DNA from: an uncultured Mycoplasmatota bacterium
GTDB taxonomy: Bacteria > Bacillota_I > Bacilli_A > RF39 > UBA660
Assembly: GCA_946407055.1 (NCBI GenBank)
Contig: CAMJMP010000014.1
Location: 1-11,357 of the forward strand
Reading direction: 5' to 3'
DNA length: 11,357 bases
Within the stretch, counting starts at the first letter, position 1. Each line of letters begins with the position of its first letter. Under the pieces are notes generated by a model, which was not told where the DNA came from, ran no database searches, and saw only the letters and a program-made list of their open reading frames with translations. Shown one piece after another: positions 1 to 6,380 of the stretch. The position numbers and the translations under genes are program-made.

Positions 1-170
1 TCTTCTTGTTCTTTATATAATAAGTTTCTATCTATTTCTGGTTCTTCCATAGTAGGTTCACTAGTTGCTCTTAGTCTTTCAACATCATTTAGCATTGGAG
101 CATCTCCAGATGCTTTTTTGACTGTGAATTTAACATTACCATGTTGTTGTTCATCTACTGTTTCATACAT
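1..170 (-). CDS. Unknown acidic protein, 5' end only (56 codons visible)
   Basis: An open frame begins with ATG at 170-168 and runs off the left edge of the window, so only the N-terminus is seen. It starts MYETVDEQQHGNVKF and contains a Glu/Pro-rich stretch (residues ~38-46). No signal peptide or membrane helix is visible in this part, and I do not recognise the family. The start is supported by a GGTGAT ribosome-binding sequence a few bases upstream and by an extended -10 (TGTTATAAT) just before that. The gene diverges from tRNA-Asn, with 127 bp between them. It is called real because of the good start signals and the uninterrupted frame to the edge; no function is assigned. Confidence 0.6.
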   Translation of the reverse strand, partial: MYETVDEQQHGNVKFTVKKASGDAPMLNDVERLRATSEPTMEEPEIDRNLLYKEQE

Positions 171-185
171 ATATCATCACCATTA

Positions 186-200
186 TGATTATAACATAAT
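186..200 (-). promoter_or_regulatory. Probable extended -10 promoter of the left-edge gene
   Basis: On the minus strand the bases just upstream of the 170 start read TG-T-TATAAT, an extended -10 element. It lies about 15-20 bases before the start codon, so any leader is very short. No convincing -35 hexamer sits 17 bases further upstream, which is tolerated for TGn promoters. Confidence 0.5.
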
Positions 201-258
201 TATTGAGGGTTTTTCCTCTATTTTTGTCGTTTTTTTGCAAAAAACATTTATTTTTTTG

Positions 259-286
259 TTGACATAGCAAGTCAAAATGTTATAAT
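259..286 (+). promoter_or_regulatory. Promoter of tRNA-Asn
   Basis: A consensus -35 (TTGACA, 259-264) and a consensus -10 (TATAAT, 281-286) are separated by 16 bases. The -10 is extended by TG at 278-279. Transcription should start near 293, just ahead of the tRNA 5' end at 298. This is the strongest promoter in the window, as expected for a stable RNA gene. Confidence 0.9.
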
Positions 287-297
287 TAAAGAGCAAT

Positions 298-373
298 GCC
301 TGATTAGCTCAGTCGGTAGAGCGCACGGCTGTTAACCGTTAGGTCGTAGGTTCGAGTCCTACATCAGGCGCCA
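298..373 (+). tRNA. tRNA-Asn (anticodon GTT)
   Basis: This is a complete 76-nt cloverleaf with CCA encoded in the DNA. The acceptor stem is GCCTGAT/ATCAGGC (7 bp) with G as discriminator base. The D arm is GCTC/GAGC, with loop AGTCGGTA. The anticodon loop is CTGTTAA, with GTT at 331-333. The variable loop is 5 nt, and the T arm is GTAGG/CCTAC around a TTCGAGT loop. The anticodon stem is CACGG/CCGTT, whose outermost pair (C27-T43) is a mismatch, so it has four canonical pairs. It has its own promoter and a terminator directly downstream, so it is a single-gene unit. Confidence 0.97.
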
Positions 374-383
374 GTTTGAAATT

Positions 384-410
384 AACTCAGTGAAAACTGA
401 GTTTTTTCTT
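384..410 (+). terminator. Intrinsic terminator after tRNA-Asn
   Basis: A 7-bp hairpin (AACTCAG 384-390 with CTGAGTT 397-403, loop TGAAAA) is followed by a T-rich tail. It starts 11 bases after the tRNA CCA end. Confidence 0.9.
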
Positions 411-414
411 TGCA

Positions 415-443
415 TAAAAAAATAAGCTATTAAATAGCTTATT
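415..443 (-). terminator. Intrinsic terminator of the 1802-442 operon
   Basis: A 10-bp inverted repeat (421-430 with 434-443, 3-nt loop) is followed on the minus strand by a run of T (A-run 415-422 on plus). Its upstream arm overlaps the stop codon of the gene ending at 442. It lies back to back with the tRNA terminator and closes the convergent unit. Confidence 0.85.
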
Positions 444-975
444 ATGATAATTTTGGTCCTTCTTCTTCTGGGATACTTGCAAGATGCATTGTATCATCTA
501 TGAAAGCTTCTGAACGTGCTTTTAATCTAGCTTTCTTTTGATGATGATTAACAATTAAGTTTGGTATAGAACATACTGCCCATACACCACCAGCTACTAA
601 AGCACCTACAATGATACTTGCTGCTACTGGATATGTATTAGCTAAATTCCATAATACACTTATTGCATCTGAGCCTTGGTCTAGGAAAGCAATCTTGAAT
701 TCAGTCCATGTTTTCATTAGGCCTTCGAATTGTTCATATTCCATAATTACTTTTAAACGACCCATTTCTTCTGCCATGTTCTTAATTAATTGATCTTTTG
801 TTAAACCTGTGAATAGGATCCATGCTTTATTAGAGAAAAGGAAACCTATAACATAAGCAGCACTACCTTTGAACATGCCATATAGATGTTTTAAAGAAAA
901 TTTCTTTTCAGAAGTTTTTATTTCTTTAATCTTCTTATCATTTCTATAAGTTACGATATTATCCTCTTTTGCCAT
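442..975 (-). CDS. Unknown membrane protein with two hydrophobic segments (177 aa)
   Basis: I do not recognise a family. The protein begins with a basic, soluble stretch (residues 1-36). A hydrophobic segment follows at about 37-58, then a charged middle region (~59-105). A long Ala/Val/Gly-rich membrane segment at about 115-142 is followed by a basic cluster (HHQKKARLKAR, 144-154), and the tail is acidic with a Pro. The basic segments flanking the helices suggest an inner-membrane protein with both ends in the cytoplasm. The start is set by an AAGGAGG site 6-7 bases upstream, inside the end of the DUF1292 gene. Only two bases separate that gene's stop from this ATG, so the two are probably translationally coupled. 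It is the last gene of a three-gene operon. Confidence 0.8.
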   Translation of the reverse strand: MAKEDNIVTYRNDKKIKEIKTSEKKFSLKHLYGMFKGSAAYVIGFLFSNKAWILFTGLTKDQLIKNMAEEMGRLKVIMEYEQFEGLMKTWTEFKIAFLDQGSDAISVLWNLANTYPVAASIIVGALVAGGVWAVCSIPNLIVNHHQKKARLKARSEAFIDDTMHLASIPEEEGPKLS

Positions 976-977
976 TA

Positions 978-1259
978 TTATTGTTCCTCCTTATTTTTGA
1001 CTTCTCCAACTACTCTAAATACCATTTGATCGATATTAGTCCACTCTTCTTCATCTTCTACAGCTTCTAATTCGCCAGTATCTTGATTATAACTAGATGC
1101 AAAAACATTTAGATAACCATCTTCATCTTCTTTGTCATCAGTATATACAAAGTAATCTTTCTTATACTTATCACTGTGGAAAGTGAATAATACTGTGTAC
1201 TCCTTCTCTTCTCCATCTTCAATTAAAGTAATTTTTCCGTCATTAATTAGTTCTTCCAT
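978..1259 (-). CDS. DUF1292 family protein (YrzB-like, 93 aa)
   Basis: The sequence has the pattern of the DUF1292 family, small acidic cytosolic proteins common in Firmicutes. An opening ITLIEDGEEKEYTVLFTF strand pair is followed by a KDYFVYTDDKEDEDGYLNVFASSY core, then an acidic DTGELEAVEDEEEW segment before the final helix. The family's molecular role is not established. In many Firmicutes the homologue (YrzB) sits beside alaS and the ruvX-type gene yrrK, but here it lies between two membrane-protein genes. The start has an AGGAAGAGGA site about 6 bases upstream. The gap to the upstream gene is 18 bases and to the downstream gene 2 bases, so this is an operon. Family assignment is firm; function is not. 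Confidence 0.88.
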   Translation of the reverse strand: MEELINDGKITLIEDGEEKEYTVLFTFHSDKYKKDYFVYTDDKEDEDGYLNVFASSYNQDTGELEAVEDEEEWTNIDQMVFRVVGEVKNKEEQ

Positions 1260-1277
1260 ATAAATCCTCTTCCTATT

Positions 1278-1802
1278 CTATTTTTCAAAATGTTTAAATA
1301 AGTACTTATCATTATTCTTTATGATAAATGTTTTAAATGAAATTACTATGTAATCATCAGTACTTAATTCTTCATTTTTAATATCTGGTATAGATGCATC
1401 TTTATTAGGTATCTTTATATTAGTAGTATACATGTAATAATCATCTATAACTTCTTTTTGATATTCAATATCTATTATTTCATATGATCCCCATGAGCGA
1501 ATCATTTTATAATCAAACATATCGTCTTCTGATTTACGATTTTTAATATCAGTTAAACGATTAATTATAATAGCTTTTTTATCTACTTTTTGTAATATTG
1601 ATGGTTCTACTTCTGGGACTGTAATACCTTTTACTTCACTATCTTCAATAGTCATCTCTTTAAAAGCTTCTTTGATTTCGTCTTTAACTTTTACATTATC
1701 AGAAAAGTCTTTGTAGTAATCTATACCTGCATATATTAAGCAAGCGATTGCTGCTATTAAGGAACCATATATAATTATATTTTCGCGTTTTTTGCTAGAC
1801 AT
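1278..1802 (-). CDS. Unknown single-pass membrane protein (174 aa), first gene of operon
   Basis: No family is recognised. A short basic N-terminus (MSSKKREN) is followed by one hydrophobic helix at about residues 9-28, giving an N-in membrane anchor. The remaining ~145 residues are charged and strand-rich and should lie outside the membrane. They contain a Tyr-rich patch (~EVIDDYYMYTTNIKI) and end in a predicted soluble domain, with no lipobox cysteine. It opens the operon with the DUF1292 gene and the 177-aa membrane protein. A GGTGG ribosome site precedes the ATG, and a TATAAT (plus coordinates 1822-1827) lies about 20 bases upstream of the start. It diverges from the plus-strand gene at 1871. 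Confidence 0.78.
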   Translation of the reverse strand: MSSKKRENIIIYGSLIAAIACLIYAGIDYYKDFSDNVKVKDEIKEAFKEMTIEDSEVKGITVPEVEPSILQKVDKKAIIINRLTDIKNRKSEDDMFDYKMIRSWGSYEIIDIEYQKEVIDDYYMYTTNIKIPNKDASIPDIKNEELSTDDYIVISFKTFIIKNNDKYLFKHFEK

Positions 1803-1821
1803 AATCTACCACCCTATAAAT

Positions 1822-1854
1822 ATTATACAAAAAAAATGGGAAAAGATATATAAT
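1822..1854. promoter_or_regulatory. Divergent promoter region between 1802 and 1871
   Basis: Two back-to-back -10 hexamers are visible in the 68-bp gap. One is TATAAT on the minus strand (1827-1822), serving the operon that starts at 1802. The other is TATAAT on the plus strand (1849-1854), serving the gene at 1871. Neither has a good -35 at 17 bases. The plus one has a 4/6 match (TATACA, 1824-1829) at 19 bases. Confidence 0.5.
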
Positions 1855-1870
1855 AAATGTAGGTGATAGT

Positions 1871-2197
1871 ATGAAAGCATACATGAAAAATTATATTAAA
1901 GAAATAGATGATTATCTTAAAGAAGATAAAAAAGAAAACGTTAAGAGAGTTATTGAAGATCATCTAATTAAGATACAATTCTTTCAACATGAGAGATTTA
2001 TTCATTTATGTGTTACTTTAGCTTATGCATTATTTACTATATTATTCACTGCTTTAATAGCGTTAACTTGGTTTGTGGTACCTATTGCTGTAATAATGTA
2101 TGTATTCTTAATATTTTATATATTCCACTATTTCTTCTTAGAGAATGGTGTTCAATATATGTATAAGCAATATGATGAATTAAAAAAACTGGTTTAA
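1871..2197 (+). CDS. Unknown small two-helix membrane protein (108 aa)
   Basis: No family is recognised. A Lys/Glu-rich amphipathic N-terminal region (residues 1-41) is followed by two hydrophobic helices, about 43-67 and 68-91. Trp-Phe-Val-Val-Pro lies at the turn between them. The tail is short, charged and rich in Tyr and Lys (~92-108). The pair of adjacent helices suggests a hairpin in the membrane with both ends cytoplasmic. The start has an AGGTGAT ribosome site about 5 bases upstream. The gene stands alone on the plus strand, and its stop codon is inside a bidirectional terminator shared with the LemA-family gene opposite. Confidence 0.8.
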   Translation: MKAYMKNYIKEIDDYLKEDKKENVKRVIEDHLIKIQFFQHERFIHLCVTLAYALFTILFTALIALTWFVVPIAVIMYVFLIFYIFHYFFLENGVQYMYKQYDELKKLV

Positions 2198-2208
2198 TAC
2201 CAGTTTTT
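2184..2208. terminator. Bidirectional terminator between convergent genes
   Basis: A perfect 10-bp inverted repeat (2184-2193 with 2199-2208, loop TTAAT) has an A-run on one side and a T-run on the other, so it works in both directions. The plus-strand stop (2195-2197) is in the loop region. The minus-strand stop (2209-2207) overlaps the right arm. Confidence 0.9.
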
Positions 2209-2977
2209 ATTTACGATTATTTAGCGAAGTAAGATCAACTGATGGCTTAAAGACTGTATCTGTATGTTCAATTACTATGTCTTCAATCTTTTCGTTGTTA
2301 GCGTTGAATTCTACTTTCTTTTCTTCTTCTTTTTTAGTTTTTTGATTTAGGTTTGCCATTAAATCTTCTTCTTGTTCTACTTCTTCAAATACTTCATAGT
2401 TATCACTATAGTTTTCAAAGCTTTGAGTTTCAAAAATCTTATAATATCCTTTAAAACCAAATAATTTAGTTAAGTATTGGATTGGGAATCCTCCTGCTTT
2501 AGCATTGTAAAGAAATGCTTGAGCATTGTATTCTCTTCTAGCTAGAGCTAAACCATTATCCATTTGATTTAGTTCTTCTTCAGTGAATACTCTTAAATCA
2601 TTTAATTTAGCTAGTTCTGGATATCTTTCTAGATCTACTTGTTCATTTAATTTAAATTTATTTAAAGCATTACAAGTATCTACTTTATCATTAAGATTAC
2701 CTGATTCACCTTTTTCAATAGTTAATAATAATCTTGTTATTTCTGTACTTACAGCATCTTCTCTACCATAGGTTTTTAAGATACTATCTGCTGTTTCTTT
2801 AGCTTTTTTTATTTTTTCTGTAATGTAGCTATCTAATACCTTATCAAATTGTTTTTTCATTTCTGCTACTCTTTTAGATAGTTCTTTAAAGGTATAGAAA
2901 ATATAAAAACCTATTATTATTAAAGCAATAAGAAATAGATTACCAAATACGGCATTAGCTAAGTTATTCTTATTCAT
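2207..2977 (-). CDS. LemA family membrane protein with acidic C-terminal extension (256 aa)
   Basis: LemA proteins are N-terminally anchored, mostly helical envelope proteins of unclear biochemical role. Here one N-terminal membrane helix (~residues 12-30) is followed by a long charged helical region. The segment from about 146 to 185 carries the family signature: an AxxxYNxxAxxYN-like helix, then a GGFPIQYLTKLFGFK motif and an aromatic YYKIFE tail. The middle section is more divergent than usual and lacks the common RYDLIPN stretch. Residues ~190-256 form a Glu/Lys-rich extension beyond the usual end of the family, with no predicted fold. The start has AAGGTG upstream and an extended -10 (TGATATAAT) directly behind the pseudouridine synthase stop. 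Assignment rests on the C-terminal signature. Confidence 0.8.
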   Translation of the reverse strand: MNKNNLANAVFGNLFLIALIIIGFYIFYTFKELSKRVAEMKKQFDKVLDSYITEKIKKAKETADSILKTYGREDAVSTEITRLLLTIEKGESGNLNDKVDTCNALNKFKLNEQVDLERYPELAKLNDLRVFTEEELNQMDNGLALARREYNAQAFLYNAKAGGFPIQYLTKLFGFKGYYKIFETQSFENYSDNYEVFEEVEQEEDLMANLNQKTKKEEEKKVEFNANNEKIEDIVIEHTDTVFKPSVDLTSLNNRK

Positions 2978-3001
2978 AATAGCACCTTCTTATTCTATTT
3001 A

Positions 3002-3010
3002 ATTATATCA
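3002..3010 (-). promoter_or_regulatory. Extended -10 promoter of the LemA-family gene
   Basis: TG-A-TATAAT on the minus strand (TATAAT at 3007-3002) lies about 25 bases before the 2977 start. The TG of the motif is also part of the TGA stop codon of the upstream pseudouridine synthase gene, so the two genes are packed with no spare sequence. Confidence 0.55.
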
Positions 3011-3640
3011 TACTAATTTTATTATATTATTAAAATCTTTGGGATATTTAGTTTCGAAATGATAGTTATTATATTCTAGTAAATAAGCATGTAGATATAA
3101 TCTATTAGATCTTGTTTTAGAATATTTTTTATCTCCTAGAATAGGATGACCTATTTCTGCTAGGGATGCTCTTATTTGATTACGTCTACCTGTTTTAATA
3201 TTTATCTTTAATAAAGAGTATTTATTATTCTCTTTTAATACTTCATATTCTGTTATAGCTAATTTGCCTTTTTTAGGGTCTTTAGTAACATAAACATCTA
3301 GTGTAGATGTTTCTACTAAATAATGTTTTAATGTGTCTTTTTTCTTATTTAAATGGCCTTCTACAATGGCATAGTACTCTCTTTTAACTTTATCCCAATT
3401 ATTTTGTAGTTTTATCTTAGTTTGTTCATTCTTAGCTAGTAGTACTAATCCTGATGTATCTCTATCTAATCTATGGACAATAAATATTTTATTTTTAGGA
3501 TATTGTTTTTTTACATAATCACGTGCTTCACTATATAAAGTATGTGATTCTTTCTTTTGAGTAGCTATAGTAAGTAATTTAGGTTCTTTATCTACTACTA
3601 ATATTTCTTTATCTTCATAGATGATATTTAGTTTTTTCAT
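3008..3640 (-). CDS. RluA-family pseudouridine synthase (210 aa)
   Basis: The enzyme isomerises selected uridines in structured RNA, usually 23S rRNA or tRNA; the target cannot be told here. It opens with a YEDKEILVVDKEPKLLT segment, the family's usual YEDxxLLVVxKPxGL start with Glu inserted before Pro. The catalytic motif HRLDRDTSG is at residues 56-64, with the active-site Asp at 59. Later come GRRNQIR (151-157, family GRTHQIR), GHPILGDKKY (164-173) and LHA (183-185). No S4 RNA-binding domain precedes the catalytic domain, and 210 residues is short for the family. The start is backed by AAAGGA upstream and its own extended -10. It looks like a single gene. Confidence 0.93.
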   Translation of the reverse strand: MKKLNIIYEDKEILVVDKEPKLLTIATQKKESHTLYSEARDYVKKQYPKNKIFIVHRLDRDTSGLVLLAKNEQTKIKLQNNWDKVKREYYAIVEGHLNKKKDTLKHYLVETSTLDVYVTKDPKKGKLAITEYEVLKENNKYSLLKINIKTGRRNQIRASLAEIGHPILGDKKYSKTRSNRLYLHAYLLEYNNYHFETKYPKDFNNIIKLV

Positions 3641-3665
3641 GATACATCATATCCTTTGTAAGTAA

Positions 3666-3674
3666 ATTATAGCA
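3666..3674 (-). promoter_or_regulatory. Extended -10 promoter of the pseudouridine synthase gene
   Basis: TG-C-TATAAT on the minus strand (TATAAT at 3671-3666, TGC at 3674-3672) lies about 26 bases before the 3640 start. It directly abuts the T-run of the nrdD terminator. No -35 is apparent. Confidence 0.65.
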
Positions 3675-3701
3675 TAAAAAAATGCAGTGTAGACTGCATT
3701 T
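3675..3701 (-). terminator. Intrinsic terminator of the nrdD operon
   Basis: A perfect 9-bp stem (3680-3688 with 3693-3701, loop GTAG) is followed on the minus strand by a T-run (A-run 3675-3682 on plus). It starts a few bases after the stop of the 61-aa gene and separates the nrdD unit from the pseudouridine synthase. Confidence 0.9.
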
Positions 3702-3703
3702 AA

Positions 3704-3889
3704 TTATTTATCAAAAGTGTGTTTAACTCTGTCGTGTTCTTCAGCTTTTTTACCATCGTTGAATCTTTCAACAGTACCAACTAGATAACCAGTGATTCTT
3801 CTGATTCTTTCGAATCCTACTCCTTCACCAACAGTTTTTTTGCTTTCAACTTTAGTTTCAGCTACCTTTTCAATATTTTCCTTTTTCAT
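3704..3889 (-). CDS. Separate glycyl-radical domain of class III ribonucleotide reductase (61 aa)
   Basis: This small protein looks like the missing C-terminal glycyl-radical tail of the NrdD encoded just upstream. Residues 1-24 are a charged Lys/Glu linker. From about 25 to 58 it matches the end of clostridial-type NrdD: FERIRRITGYLVG, then a RFNDGKKAEEHDRVKH-like finish. The likely radical glycine is G34 in the RITGY motif, by comparison with the RRVCGYLG site of E. coli NrdD. The start has AAGAGG (3898-3903 on plus) 7-8 bases upstream. It lies in the same frame as nrdD, 24 nt after the first nrdD stop codon, and shares its transcript and terminator. Homology is clear. That it assembles with NrdD in trans is an inference; the parallel is the YfiD/GrcA spare part of pyruvate formate-lyase. 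Confidence 0.87.
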   Translation of the reverse strand: MKKENIEKVAETKVESKKTVGEGVGFERIRRITGYLVGTVERFNDGKKAEEHDRVKHTFDK

Positions 3890-3913
3890 ACTCTCTACCT
3901 CTTTCTCTATTTA

Positions 3914-6229
3914 TTATTTTAAGTTCAAAGATTTTAGTACTTCAACAGGAATTGGATCACCCTCACGACGTCCACAACCTGGACATACGTCTTTAATTAC
4001 CCCTACATATCCACAAACAGGGTCTCTGTCTACTGGATGGTTAATAGCACCATAACCGATGCCTGCTTCCTTCATCATTCTGATTACTGATTCGAAAGCT
4101 TCTACGTTTTCTGTAGTATCTCCGTCTAATTCGATGTAACTGATGTGTCCAGCATTAGTTAATGCATGATATGGAGCTTCAGTTTTAATCTTCTTAGCAA
4201 TTGAGATATTGTAATAAACTGGTACATGGAATGAGTTTGTGTAATATGGTCTATCTGTTACACCTTTAATCTTTCCATATATTGCTTGATCTATTCTAGT
4301 GAATCTTCCACTTAATCCTTCAGCTGGTGTAGCTAATAGTGAGAAGTTCAACTTTTGTTCTTGTGCAAATCCGTCAATCTTTTCTCTCATGTGTCCAATG
4401 ATTTCAAGTCCTAGTTTTTGTGCTTTAGCTGATTCACCATGATGTTCACCAATTAAAGCTACTAATGTTTCAGCTAAACCGATGAAACCAATTGATAAAG
4501 TACCATGTTTTAATACTTTTCTTAATTTATCGTTTGGTTTTAGTTTCTCTGAATCCATCCAGTTACCTTGACCCATTAAGAATGGGAAGTTATAAACTCT
4601 CTTATTACATTGGATTTCAAATCTTTCTAATAATTGATCTCTACATAATTCTAGTTTTTCATCTAGTTCTTTGTAGAAGGCATCCATGTCGGCTTTTTTA
4701 CGAGTAGTATTGCCAACGATACCATGTTTAATACCTAAACGTACTAGGTTGATTGTAGTAAATGATAAGTTACCACGTCCGATAGCTATTTGTCTATCTG
4801 GATCAACTACGTTTGCTATAACTCTTGTACGACATCCCATAGTAACTACTTCTGTTTCAGGACGACCTGGAACATAATATTGTAAGTTATATGGTGCATC
4901 TATGAATTCAAAGTTAGGGAATAATCTTTTTGCAGATACCTTACATGATAATTTGAATAAATCATAGTTAGGATCTTCTGGATTATAGTTAACTCCTTCT
5001 TTAACTTTGAAAATTGAGATTGGGAAGATTGGAGTTTCTGCATGTCCCAATCCTGCATCTACTGATAGTAAGTAATTCTTCATTACCATACGACCTTCTG
5101 GTGAAGTATCAGTTCCGAAGTTAATACTTGAGAATGGTACTTGGGCACCAGCTCTTGAATGCATTGTATTCAAGTTGTGAATAAATGCTTCCATTGCTTG
5201 GTAAGTAATTCTATCAGTCTTAGCTAGAGCTTTGTCTAATGCCATAGAGAATAATCTCTTTAATGGCTCGTTATCTTTATAGAATTTTTCAAAGTCTTCT
5301 AACTTATTATCAATAGTAGTTAATTTACTAATTGTATCTTCTAAAGTCTTCATTGCTATGAATTCTGTGAATCCTGCATAGTCAAGAAGATCTGTTAATG
5401 TCATCTTTAATTGTTTCTTGTATGTTTTTAATACACCAGGAGCTAGATAATAATCAAATAATGGGATACTTTGTCCACCATGTTGATCATTTTGATTTGA
5501 TTGAATAGCTATAGCTGCTAGTGCTGAATAACTCATAATGTCATTTGGTTCTCTTAAATAACCATGACCAGTTGAGAATCCGCCCTTAAATAATTTACTT
5601 AAATCTATTTGTAAGCAAGTTGTTGTACCCATTGCGTTGAAGTCCATATCATGAATATGAATATCTCCATCGTCATGAGCATCAGCAAATTTTTTCTTAA
5701 TTAAATAAGCTTTAGCAAATTCTTTTGATACATTAGATCCGAATTGTAGCATTGTACCCATTGCTGAGTTACCATCGATGTTACCATTTTCTCTTTTAGC
5801 ATCATCTTCTGCTGCACTCTTAAGAGCTAATCCTTCTAATGTTTTTAAGAATTTATGAGTTTTGTTATCATCAGTGAATGCTGCTCTTGATTGAGCTCTT
5901 CTCTCTCTGTAATCACTAAAACATTTATATACGTCTTCATATTTTTTCGCTTTTAATGAAGTTTCGATTAAGTCTTGGATTTCTTCAATCTTAATCTTAT
6001 CTTTATCTTTATATTCTTTCTCTATTCTATCAAGTACATCTTGGAATACTTTTTGCATGTCCTTTTCAGAATACTTTGCAACCCCATCGTCATCAATTTG
6101 TCTTTCGATTATTTCATCGAAAGCTTTCTTGATTGCAATGGCAATTTTTGATGCGTTAAACTCAACTTTTTTTCCGTTACGTTTAACTACTTGTAATTTG
6201 TCTGTAATGTGTTCTTCTTCTTTTGCCAT
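3914..6229 (-). CDS. nrdD: Anaerobic (class III) ribonucleoside-triphosphate reductase, large part lacking the glycyl-radical loop (771 aa)
   Basis: It reduces ribonucleoside triphosphates to dNTPs under anoxic conditions by radical chemistry. An N-terminal ATP-cone (~residues 13-110, starting LQVVKRNGKKVEF) provides allosteric control. The NrdD barrel follows (~125-735). C205 (GTTTCLQIDL) and C466 (TMGCRTRV) are the likely active-site cysteines, and the substrate-site segment NTMHSRAGAQVPFSSINFG lies at 354-372. The C-terminus has the cysteine cluster C739, C749 and C752, three visible cysteines where the usual zinc site has four. The protein then ends at ...LKSLNLK. In normal family members the glycyl-radical loop follows directly; here it is on the next gene. 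An AAAGGAG site precedes the ATG. Two in-frame stops (TAA TAA) end it. No nrdG activase gene is in the window. Confidence 0.96.
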   Translation of the reverse strand: MAKEEEHITDKLQVVKRNGKKVEFNASKIAIAIKKAFDEIIERQIDDDGVAKYSEKDMQKVFQDVLDRIEKEYKDKDKIKIEEIQDLIETSLKAKKYEDVYKCFSDYRERRAQSRAAFTDDNKTHKFLKTLEGLALKSAAEDDAKRENGNIDGNSAMGTMLQFGSNVSKEFAKAYLIKKKFADAHDDGDIHIHDMDFNAMGTTTCLQIDLSKLFKGGFSTGHGYLREPNDIMSYSALAAIAIQSNQNDQHGGQSIPLFDYYLAPGVLKTYKKQLKMTLTDLLDYAGFTEFIAMKTLEDTISKLTTIDNKLEDFEKFYKDNEPLKRLFSMALDKALAKTDRITYQAMEAFIHNLNTMHSRAGAQVPFSSINFGTDTSPEGRMVMKNYLLSVDAGLGHAETPIFPISIFKVKEGVNYNPEDPNYDLFKLSCKVSAKRLFPNFEFIDAPYNLQYYVPGRPETEVVTMGCRTRVIANVVDPDRQIAIGRGNLSFTTINLVRLGIKHGIVGNTTRKKADMDAFYKELDEKLELCRDQLLERFEIQCNKRVYNFPFLMGQGNWMDSEKLKPNDKLRKVLKHGTLSIGFIGLAETLVALIGEHHGESAKAQKLGLEIIGHMREKIDGFAQEQKLNFSLLATPAEGLSGRFTRIDQAIYGKIKGVTDRPYYTNSFHVPVYYNISIAKKIKTEAPYHALTNAGHISYIELDGDTTENVEAFESVIRMMKEAGIGYGAINHPVDRDPVCGYVGVIKDVCPGCGRREGDPIPVEVLKSLNLK

Positions 6230-6263
6230 AATAAAAACTCTCCTTTATCTTTTACCTACTTTA

Positions 6264-6292
6264 AGTTTAAATTAGTCCTGTAAAAATAGCAA
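6264..6292 (-). promoter_or_regulatory. Candidate nrdD promoter
   Basis: On the minus strand TTGCTA (6292-6287) and TAAACT (6269-6264) are separated by exactly 17 bases, each matching 4 of 6 consensus positions. A start here would give a leader of about 30 bases up to the AAAGGAG site. It is a weak match and other starts further upstream are possible. Confidence 0.35.
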
Positions 6293-6320
6293 TAGGTTTT
6301 TAACAAAAAATTTAAAAATT

Positions 6321-6380
6321 GCATTTTTGGAAAAATGGCATTTTTCAAAAAAGTCCATTTTTACGGCATTTTGCATTTTT
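6321..6380. repeat. Five (G/C)CATTTT motifs upstream of nrdD
   Basis: On the plus strand GCATTTTT or a close variant begins at 6321, 6338, 6355 (CCATTTTT), 6366 (GCATTTT) and 6373. The first three are spaced exactly 17 bases apart. The copy at 6338 is part of a near-perfect palindrome (AAAAATG-G-CATTTTT, 6331-6345). The spacing and dyad suggest regulator-binding sites for nrdD, but simple AT-rich repetition is not excluded. It does not resemble the NrdR box. Confidence 0.4.

Noticed and set aside
3008..3010. TGA read as tryptophan (Mollicutes code 4)
   Set aside because: Trp is encoded by TGG in the genes here, and the only TGA in frame is a natural end for the pseudouridine synthase. Reading through would add only three residues.
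3792..4055. Plus-strand frame of 87 codons opposite the nrdD end and the 61-aa gene
   Set aside because: It is the antisense shadow of two genes with clear homology, and has no ribosome site.
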